This document shows, piece by piece, positions 1 to 5,077 of a stretch of 5,077 nt of DNA (its first letter is position 1; every line of letters starts with the position of its first letter). The DNA lies in contig URIN01000133.1 of the NCBI GenBank assembly GCA_900547915.1, positions 1 through 5,077 of the forward strand. The letters run 5' to 3'. The notes under the pieces are model-generated. The model was not told the origin of the DNA, searched no databases, and saw only the letters and a list, made by a program, of their open reading frames with translations. Origin of the DNA: an uncultured Clostridium sp. (GTDB lineage Bacteria; Bacillota; Clostridia; Oscillospirales; Acutalibacteraceae). A program made the translations under genes and the position numbers.

Positions 1-6
1 TATTCT

Positions 7-37
7 GCCCGGCGGGCTCTCCCGTCGGGCGTTTTTT
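7..37 (+). terminator. Intrinsic terminator or attenuator just before corA
   Basis: A GC-rich inverted repeat pairs bases 7-16 with 21-30 (ten base pairs, one of them G-U) around a CTCT loop, followed after one G by six T residues (32-37). This is a textbook rho-independent terminator for rightward transcription. It either ends a gene lying left of the window or forms part of the leader of corA, because the corA Shine-Dalgarno starts only six bases after the T-run and no promoter fits between them. Confidence 0.9.
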
Positions 38-42
38 AAGGC

Positions 43-50
43 AAGGAGGT
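43..50 (+). promoter_or_regulatory. Ribosome binding site of corA, supports the GTG start
   Basis: AAGGAGGT is a near-perfect complement of the 16S rRNA 3' end. The GGAGG core (45-49) sits seven bases before the GTG at 57. No ATG is available at a suitable distance, so this site decides the GTG start. Confidence 0.9.
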
Positions 51-56
51 AAAGCT

Positions 57-1001
57 GTGTTTTATCAGTTTCAAGATGAGGTAACCACCGTTGAGGTGGA
101 TGATATAGACAGTCATTATGTAACAGCCGGATATGTTACGGTGACGGAGTTTGAAAAGATCTATGATAAGTTCGGCTTTGCCGTCTCAACAGTTGAAGCG
201 GCCAAATCGGATAATATGTATTTTCATTCCAGATTCGGAGTGGAAGTTTATGACGATTACTGCTTTACTAAAATGAGCATTATAAATGCGCTTGATGTTA
301 AAGGCGAACGCGATATTATAGCTGTGTATATTAAAAAGAACCTGCTTATCGTTGTTGATGTCAGAGATAAGGATTGTTCCACAAGAGATAGGTTTCTGGC
401 AAGTCTTGACAAATATTCACCGATAAATATTACGCTCGAAAAGCTTATATATGCTTTTCTTGATAATCTTACAAGCAAAGATAATAAAGCGATAGAGGAC
501 GAGGGTTACGAAATAACCAAATTGGAAGAAATAGTGCTTCACGGAAACGCAGGCAGCAATTTCAACCTTGAACTGCTTCAAATGAAAAAAGAATTGCTTT
601 CAATGCGCAATTATTATGAACAGCTTATTGACATAGGTGAGGCGCTTGAAGATAATGAAAACGAGATCTTTGACGAGAATTATCTGCGTTATATTTCTAA
701 TTTCACAAAGAAAACTGTGCGTCTTCGTGATGATGTTGAACTTTTGCGTGGCTCTGTGGTGCATCTTCAGGATGCTTATCAGTCTTTTATTGATCTTAAA
801 ACCAACCACACTATGCAGATATTCACTGTTGTTTCAACAATATTCTTCCCGCTCACCGTCATTGTTGGCTGGTATGGTATGAATTTCAAATATATGCCAG
901 AGTTACAGTGGAAATATGGGTATGTGTTTGTAATAGCACTGTCTGTAATCGTTGTGACCGTGCTTGCAATTATTGGAAAAAAGAAAAAATGGATAGGTTA
1001 A
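57..1001 (+). CDS. corA: CorA-family divalent metal cation (Mg2+) transporter
   Basis: This is a 314-residue inner-membrane channel of the CorA family, which carries Mg2+ (and in some members Co2+ or Ni2+) into the cell as a homopentamer. The length matches the family (E. coli CorA is 316 aa). Residues 1-250 form the cytoplasmic part: an alpha/beta N-terminal domain, then a long charged helical stretch (about 140-250) that would form the stalk. Two hydrophobic segments lie at the C-terminus, about 254-273 and 287-307. The first ends in the signature YGMNF, with the GMN selectivity motif at 274-276, followed by a short MPEL-containing periplasmic loop. The tail KKKKWIG is basic, as expected for a cytoplasmic end. 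The GTG start is set by the strong ribosome binding site at 43-50. The gene ends four bases before tex. Family assignment is firm; the exact ion (Mg2+ rather than another divalent cation) is inferred from the family. Confidence 0.93.
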   Translation: MFYQFQDEVTTVEVDDIDSHYVTAGYVTVTEFEKIYDKFGFAVSTVEAAKSDNMYFHSRFGVEVYDDYCFTKMSIINALDVKGERDIIAVYIKKNLLIVVDVRDKDCSTRDRFLASLDKYSPINITLEKLIYAFLDNLTSKDNKAIEDEGYEITKLEEIVLHGNAGSNFNLELLQMKKELLSMRNYYEQLIDIGEALEDNENEIFDENYLRYISNFTKKTVRLRDDVELLRGSVVHLQDAYQSFIDLKTNHTMQIFTVVSTIFFPLTVIVGWYGMNFKYMPELQWKYGYVFVIALSVIVVTVLAIIGKKKKWIG

Positions 1002-1005
1002 TTTT

Positions 1006-3147
1006 ATGAACATAATTGAAACTCTTGCAAACGAATTTAAAGTAAAAACTCACCAGATAGAAAATACGGTAAAGCTTCTTGACGAGGGCAATACGATTCC
1101 TTTTATTGCCCGGTACAGAAAAGAGGCAACGGGATCACTTGATGATCAGATACTGCGCGCTATCAGCGACAGGCTTGATTACCTGCGTTCACTTACGGAG
1201 CAGAAAGAAAAGGTAACCGCTTCAATAGAGGAGCAGGGAGCAATGACTCCCGAAATCGCTCAGGCTATAGATAATGCCAAAACCCTCACTGAGCTTGAAG
1301 ATATATATAGACCTTACAGACCTAAAAGAAAAACAAGAGCTTCCGTTGCAAAAGCAAGAGGACTTGAGCCGCTTGCAAGCGAAATACTTAAACAGAACAA
1401 TGATTTTGACCCGCAGAGTGCTGCGGCTGAATATATAAACGAGGAAGTGCCGGCGGCAGAGGATGCGCTTAACGGTGCTTGTGATATAATTGCAGAGATA
1501 ATATCTGATGACGCTAATGTGCGCCGTCAGCTTAGATATATGCTCAGGGCACACGGTATCGTAACGGTAAAAGGCGCAAAAGACGATTTAGGCGTTTATG
1601 AAAATTATGCCGATTATTCTGAGCCTGTTTCAAAAATTGCAAACCACAGGATACTTGCCGTAAACCGCGGCGAAAAAGAAGATATGCTCAAAGTCAGCAT
1701 TGAGCTTGACAAAGCAGTAGGAATGAGCGTGCTTACAGGTCTTTATGTGAACGGCTCAAATGCGTCATCGGCGCTTGTGTTGCAGGCGGCTGAGGATTCC
1801 TATGTGCGTCTTGTATATCCAGCGGTTGAGCGAGAAATCAGAAATGACCTTACAGAAAGAGCAAGCACGGATGCCATTAAGGTATTTGCTGAGAACACTG
1901 CACAGCTTCTTATGCAGCCGCCTGTCAGGGGTAAGGTGGCAATAGGGCTTGACCCCGGTTACCGTACCGGATGCAAAGTTGCCGTAGTTGATGAAACGGG
2001 TAAGGCGCTTGATACAGCAGTAATTTATTGTGCGCCGCCGCACAGCAAGATTGAAGAAGCAAAGAAGATAATCACTAATCTTGTTAAAAAATACGGCGTA
2101 AAGATGTTCGCAATCGGAAACGGCACTGCATCTCACGAAACAGAGGTGTTTGCGGCAGATCTTATCAAAGAACTTGACTGCGGCATAACTTATATGGTTG
2201 TCAGTGAAGCGGGTGCGTCCGTTTATTCAGCGTCAAAACTTGCGGCTCAGGAATTTCCGCAGTATGATGTTTCACTGCGTTCCGCCGTTTCAATAGCACG
2301 CAGACTTCAGGATCCACTTGCGGAACTTGTCAAGATAGATCCCAAGTCTATCGGAGTAGGTCAGTATCAGCACGATATGCCGCAGAAAGAGCTTAATCAC
2401 GCACTTGACGCGGTAGTGGAGGATTGCGTAAATTCAGTAGGTGTAGACCTCAATACTGCATCTCCGTCACTTTTACAGCGTGTTTCGGGAATATCATCAG
2501 CAGTTGCGCAGAATATAGTGAAATACAGGGAAGAAAACGGAGCGTTCACTTCAAGAAATCAGCTTCTGAAAGTTCCGAAACTCGGTCCTAAAGCATATGA
2601 ACAGTGCGCGGGATTTTTAAGAATACCCGGCGCAAAGAATGTTCTTGACAACACAGCCGTTCACCCCGAATCATACGAAACGGCTGAAAAGCTGCTTGAA
2701 CTTTGCGGCGTTTCAAAAAGTGATGTTGCATCAGGCAATATCGTTCAGCTTACGAAAACTGTTGAAAAGCGCGGCATAAAAGCACTTGCCGGTGAACTCG
2801 AAACAGGTGAGCCAACGCTTGCTGATATTGTCAAAGAAATAAGCAAACCGGGCCGAGATCCGCGTGAGGAATTGCCTGCACCAATGCTCAGAACCGATGT
2901 TATGGGAATGGAAGATTTGAAACCCGGTATGGAGCTTAAAGGCACGGTTAGAAACGTAATCGATTTCGGAGCGTTTGTTGATATCGGCGTGCATCAGGAC
3001 GGACTTGTGCATATATCTCAGATTTCAAATAAGTATATAAAACATCCGTCAGAGGTGCTCAAAGTTGGGCAGATAGTAACCGTTTGGGTGCTGTCTGTTG
3101 ATACAGCCAAAAAACGTATTTCACTTACGATGAAAAAACCTGAATAA
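1006..3147 (+). CDS. tex: Tex, S1-domain RNA-binding transcription accessory protein
   Basis: This 713-residue protein is a full-length Tex/YhgF homologue (B. subtilis YdcI is about the same length). Tex is a cytoplasmic nucleic-acid-binding protein related to the core of eukaryotic Spt6 and linked to transcription; its exact role in this group is not established. Visible domains: the helical Tex N-terminal region (1-200) with the signature NTIPFIARYRKEATGSLDD (29-47); a YqgF/RNase H-like domain beginning at VAIGLDPGYRTGCKVAVVDE (311-330) and continuing through IGNGTASHETE (370-380) and SEAGASVYSASKLA (400-413); a helix-hairpin-helix region (about 470-540, VDLNTASPSLL then a second hairpin near VPKLGPKA); and a C-terminal S1 RNA-binding domain (about 641-710, FGAFVDIGVHQDGLVHISQ). 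ATG 1006 is the first possible start, since an in-frame TAG lies at 994-996. The Shine-Dalgarno is weak (AGG at 995-997), so translation probably depends on coupling with corA. It ends with tandem TAA TAA stops. Confidence 0.96.
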   Translation: MNIIETLANEFKVKTHQIENTVKLLDEGNTIPFIARYRKEATGSLDDQILRAISDRLDYLRSLTEQKEKVTASIEEQGAMTPEIAQAIDNAKTLTELEDIYRPYRPKRKTRASVAKARGLEPLASEILKQNNDFDPQSAAAEYINEEVPAAEDALNGACDIIAEIISDDANVRRQLRYMLRAHGIVTVKGAKDDLGVYENYADYSEPVSKIANHRILAVNRGEKEDMLKVSIELDKAVGMSVLTGLYVNGSNASSALVLQAAEDSYVRLVYPAVEREIRNDLTERASTDAIKVFAENTAQLLMQPPVRGKVAIGLDPGYRTGCKVAVVDETGKALDTAVIYCAPPHSKIEEAKKIITNLVKKYGVKMFAIGNGTASHETEVFAADLIKELDCGITYMVVSEAGASVYSASKLAAQEFPQYDVSLRSAVSIARRLQDPLAELVKIDPKSIGVGQYQHDMPQKELNHALDAVVEDCVNSVGVDLNTASPSLLQRVSGISSAVAQNIVKYREENGAFTSRNQLLKVPKLGPKAYEQCAGFLRIPGAKNVLDNTAVHPESYETAEKLLELCGVSKSDVASGNIVQLTKTVEKRGIKALAGELETGEPTLADIVKEISKPGRDPREELPAPMLRTDVMGMEDLKPGMELKGTVRNVIDFGAFVDIGVHQDGLVHISQISNKYIKHPSEVLKVGQIVTVWVLSVDTAKKRISLTMKKPE

Positions 3148-3162
3148 TAAGTTTAAAATCAT

Positions 3163-3199
3163 AAAAAAACGGCTTCGCTGTTCTGCGAAACCGTTTTTT
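3163..3199 (+). terminator. Rho-independent terminator of the corA-tex unit
   Basis: The hairpin pairs AAAAAACGG (3164-3172) and TTCGC (3174-3178) with GCGAA (3185-3189) and CCGTTTTTT (3191-3199), with one C/A mismatch (3173 and 3190) and a six-base loop. It begins 15 bases after the tex stop. The A-run on one side and T-run on the other mean it could act in both directions. Confidence 0.88.
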
Positions 3200-3275
3200 C
3201 TATCTCAAATTTGTTTTTATAAATTGCCGTGTCTTTATATATTGCTCAATCTGGCTTTATTTCTTATAACATAAC
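3200..3275. other. AT-rich spacer between convergent terminators
   Basis: These 76 bases between the two terminator hairpins are AT-rich. They hold no supported reading frame, repeat or recognisable RNA. The whole convergent intergenic region (3148-3315) is only 168 bases long. Confidence 0.6.
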
Positions 3276-3305
3276 AAAAGGCGTCTGCTTTTGCAGACGC
3301 CTTTT
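3276..3305 (-). terminator. Rho-independent terminator of the glgD-glgA unit
   Basis: A perfect 13-base-pair inverted repeat (3276-3288 with 3293-3305; GC core GGCGTCTGC) closes a four-base loop and is flanked by A4 and T4. Read on the minus strand it begins ten bases after the glgA stop codon and ends in a short T-run (TTTTGTTAT). The symmetric A/T ends mean it may also catch rightward read-through from tex. Confidence 0.9.
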
Positions 3306-3315
3306 AAATTTGCTT

Positions 3316-4737
3316 TTATTTAAGCAGTGATTTATACATTTTGATGTATTCGTTTGCCGATTTGCCCCAGCTCATATCACAGCGCAGAGCACGCTCAACA
3401 AGCACAGGCCAATATTCCTTGTTATTGTATGCGTCAACCGCTCTGTAGATAGCGCCAAGCATATCATAAGCGTTATAAGTCTTGAACGTAAATCCGTTGC
3501 CCTCGCCGTCACCGCAGTCGGAGACAGAATCACGCAAACCGCCTGTTTCACGCACGATAGGCAAAGTGCCGTAACGAAGCGCAACCATCTGTGAAAGTCC
3601 GCACGGTTCGCTCTTACTCGGCATCAGGAACATATCCGCTCCTGCGTAAATCTTTCTTGCAAGGTCTGGAACAAAGCCAAGTCTGAGACCTACTTTGTCA
3701 GGATATTTGTCATGGAGTTCACGGAAGAAGCTTTCATACTGCCACTCGCCTGAGCCGAGAACAACATACTGAATATCTCTTTCCCACAGGCTCTTTTCAA
3801 GCACTTCTCGCATAAGGTCAACGCCCTTATGGCCTACAAGTCTTGTAACTATGCCCACGAGCGGAACTTCGGGGCGCACTGCAAGACCCATTGTCTTTTG
3901 AAGCTCTTCCTTATTTTTCGGCTTGTTTGAAAAATCATCCGCGCTGTAATTTGCCCAAATTGCCTTGTCTGTCTCTGGATTATAACTGTCAGTATCAATA
4001 CCGTTGAGTATTCCGCACAGTTTCCATGAGCGCTGATTGAGTATCGGGTCAAGACCGTATGAATACCATGGATCAAGTATTTCTTTTGCATATGACGGGG
4101 AAACAGTAGTAACTTTGTTTGCGCACTCAATACCCGCTTTCATGAAGTTTACAAGTCCGTCATACTGAATAAGATCATAATGCTCAGGGCCTATTCCGAG
4201 CACGTCTTCAAGAAGCTCATTGCCGTACTTGCCCTGATACTGAATATTGTGAATGGTGAAAACAGTCTTGATGTTTTCATAACCCATTCTTGTGGCATAG
4301 TAGCAGCTGTAATAAAGCGGTGTAAGCGCTGTCTGCCAATCATTGCAGTGAATGATGTCGGGTTTCCAGTCAATTGCAGGTATTATTTCAAGAATTGCCC
4401 TTGCAAAAAAAGCAAATCTCTCGGCGTCATCATAGTGACCGTAAATACCGTCCCTCTTGAAGTAATACTGATTGTCAAGGAAATAGAATATAACGCCGTT
4501 TAACTTTGCCTCAAAAATACCGCAGTATTGCCTTCTCCAACTTACGGGAACGGAAATGGAAGTGATAAATTTCATTTTATCCTTATATTCCTGCTTTATG
4601 GAGTCGTAAAGCGGCATAACAACACGGCAGCCTATAAGTCTTTTTCTGAGCGCTATCGGCAGTGAACCTGCAACATCACCCAATCCGCCTGATGCCATGA
4701 ACGGATTTGCCTCTGAGGCGGCGTATAAAACTTTCAT
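3316..4737 (-). CDS. glgA: Glycogen synthase (ADP-glucose, GT5 family)
   Basis: This 473-residue enzyme transfers glucose from ADP-glucose to the non-reducing end of alpha-1,4-glucan in the cytoplasm; E. coli GlgA is 477 aa, so it is full length. The N-terminal GT-B domain starts MKVLYAASEANPF followed by SGGLGDVAGSLP (16-27), then HCNDWQ (130-135) and TIHNIQYQG (161-169). The C-terminal domain carries TRLVGHKG (298-305), whose Arg299 and Lys304 match E. coli Arg300 and Lys305. It also carries SEPCGLSQM (376-384), with Glu377 at the position of the E. coli catalytic-region Glu377, and the RETGGLRDSV glucan-synthase signature (396-405). One oddity: the usual K-x-G-G-L motif reads A15-S-G-G-L, so the conserved lysine is missing. 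ATG 4737 is supported by GGAGG at 4745-4749, and an in-frame TAA at 4741-4743 excludes an earlier ATG. It lies 18 bases after the glgD-like gene and is surely in the same operon. Confidence 0.97.
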   Translation of the reverse strand: MKVLYAASEANPFMASGGLGDVAGSLPIALRKRLIGCRVVMPLYDSIKQEYKDKMKFITSISVPVSWRRQYCGIFEAKLNGVIFYFLDNQYYFKRDGIYGHYDDAERFAFFARAILEIIPAIDWKPDIIHCNDWQTALTPLYYSCYYATRMGYENIKTVFTIHNIQYQGKYGNELLEDVLGIGPEHYDLIQYDGLVNFMKAGIECANKVTTVSPSYAKEILDPWYSYGLDPILNQRSWKLCGILNGIDTDSYNPETDKAIWANYSADDFSNKPKNKEELQKTMGLAVRPEVPLVGIVTRLVGHKGVDLMREVLEKSLWERDIQYVVLGSGEWQYESFFRELHDKYPDKVGLRLGFVPDLARKIYAGADMFLMPSKSEPCGLSQMVALRYGTLPIVRETGGLRDSVSDCGDGEGNGFTFKTYNAYDMLGAIYRAVDAYNNKEYWPVLVERALRCDMSWGKSANEYIKMYKSLLK

Positions 4738-4743
4738 AATTTA

Positions 4744-4749
4744 ACCTCC
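4744..4749 (-). promoter_or_regulatory. Ribosome binding site of glgA
   Basis: Read on the minus strand, GGAGGT lies six bases before the glgA ATG. It falls within the 18-base gap after the upstream stop codon, so glgA has its own strong translation signal but no room for a promoter of its own in that gap. Confidence 0.88.
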
Positions 4750-4755
4750 GGATTC

Positions 4756-5030
4756 TTAAATCCTTGTTCCCTTGCTGAGGGTAACAGGGAAGGTGGGAGC
4801 ACCTGAAAGCTCCACGCCGTTTTTGATGGATACTTTCTTATCTGCAATAACATAGCTGAGCTTTGCGTTTTCGCCAACTACGGTATCCTGCATAAGAATT
4901 GAATTTTTGACAACGGCGCCCTTTGCGATTTTTGCGCCCTTAAAGATTATTGAGTTCTCAACAGTGCCGTCGATGATGCAGCCGTCAGCAACAAGTGAGT
5001 TTGTCAGGTGAGACTCAGCACCGTAAAGAG
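4756..5030 (-). CDS. glgD: GlgD-like ADP-glucose pyrophosphorylase subunit, C-terminal fragment
   Basis: The minus strand codes for 90 residues, starting LYGAESHLTNSLVADGC and ending FPVTLSKGTRI before a TAA stop. The N-terminal majority is missing because genomic sequence stops at 5030, so this is an edge partial and not a broken gene. The segment is the left-handed beta-helix C-terminal domain of the glucose-1-phosphate adenylyltransferase family: hexapeptide-like repeats run through SLVADGCIIDGTVENSIIFKG and AKIAKGAVVKNSILMQDTVV. GlgD is the non-catalytic or regulatory partner of GlgC, which makes ADP-glucose for GlgA; the complex is cytoplasmic. I favour GlgD over GlgC because of the short tail after the helix (LSGAPTFPVTLSKGTRI) and the position directly before glgA, but the nucleotidyltransferase domain that would settle it is absent. 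An in-frame stop created by the adapter, and the lack of a start other than an internal Met (codon at 4891-4893), make automated callers likely to miss or shorten it. Confidence 0.8.
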
Positions 5031-5077
5031 CTGTCTCTTATACACATCTCCGAGCCCACGAGACGGACTCCTATCTC
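5031..5077. other. Illumina Nextera adapter contamination, not genomic
   Basis: Bases 5031-5049 are the 19-base Tn5 mosaic end CTGTCTCTTATACACATCT. They are followed by the Nextera read-2 adapter extension CCGAGCCCACGAGAC (5050-5064), an eight-base i7 index GGACTCCT (5065-5072, which I recognise as N705), and ATCTC (5073-5077), the beginning of the P7 primer sequence. The homology of the glgD-like gene stops exactly where the mosaic end starts. This order exists only in library molecules read through their insert, so the final 47 bases should be trimmed. Confidence 0.98.

Noticed and set aside
637..882. Alternative rightward frame of 81 codons within corA
   Set aside because: It overlaps corA entirely in another frame, has no ribosome binding site, and its translation resembles no protein I recognise; it is a shadow frame.
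1222..1554. Leftward frame of 110 codons opposite tex
   Set aside because: It lies antisense to the conserved N-terminal region of Tex and is rich in Ser, Cys and Phe as expected of antisense shadow frames; no independent signal supports it.
1765..2136. Leftward frame of 123 codons opposite tex
   Set aside because: It is antisense to the YqgF-like domain of Tex, with no ribosome binding site or recognisable domain.
274..3147. A corA-tex-glg cluster as a new functional system
   Set aside because: Each gene is a well-known housekeeping family, the two halves are convergent and separated by terminators, and nothing links them beyond adjacency.
3200..3275. Possible small RNA in the AT-rich convergent gap
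   Set aside because: No promoter, no extra stable hairpin and no conserved RNA motif is visible; the sequence is simply low in GC between two terminators.
4180..4503. Rightward frame of 107 codons opposite glgA
   Set aside because: The glgA frame carries clear conserved motifs over the same stretch (HCNDWQ, TIHNIQYQG); the opposing frame shows none.
5031..5049. Tn5/IS50 mosaic end suggesting a natural transposon insertion in glgD
   Set aside because: It is followed by the read-2 adapter extension, an eight-base index and P7 bases, which occur only in Nextera libraries; there is no transposase or target duplication.

Overview
This window is ordinary bacterial chromosome, very probably from an uncultured Clostridia-type Bacillota (Ruminococcaceae/Lachnospiraceae-like). 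The pointers are AT-leaning coding sequence, strong GGAGG ribosome binding sites, a GTG start, a CorA and a GlgA that look like clostridial homologues, and a glgD-like gene next to glgA, an arrangement typical of Bacillota. The organism call is inference; no rRNA or marker gene allows a species assignment.

Layout: (1) Bases 7-37 hold a strong intrinsic terminator pointing rightward, immediately followed by the Shine-Dalgarno of the first gene. (2) 57-1001 (+) encodes a CorA-family divalent-cation transporter. Four bases later, 1006-3147 (+) encodes the RNA-binding transcription accessory protein Tex; the two are probably co-transcribed and translationally coupled. (3) 3148-3315 is a convergent intergenic region with two hairpins, one ending the corA-tex transcript and one ending the opposing glg transcript. 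(4) 3316-4737 (-) encodes glycogen synthase GlgA. Upstream of it, 18 bases away, lies the C-terminal 90 residues of a GlgD-like protein (4756-5030, -), cut by the contig end. (5) 5031-5077 is not genomic: it is an Illumina Nextera transposase adapter with an i7 index and the first bases of P7.

Function: the left half pairs metal-ion homeostasis with a general RNA/transcription factor, with no obvious functional link. The right half is the end of a glycogen biosynthesis operon: the ADP-glucose pyrophosphorylase side (GlgC/GlgD) makes ADP-glucose and GlgA polymerises it. A glgC gene probably lies beyond the right edge.

No undescribed system was found. The points most worth a second look are the adapter at the contig end (an artefact that also hides a real gene), the terminator abutting the corA ribosome binding site (a possible attenuator or riboswitch expression platform), and the altered K-x-G-G-L motif in GlgA. 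There are no tRNA or rRNA genes, CRISPR arrays, insertion sequences or phage genes that I can see.
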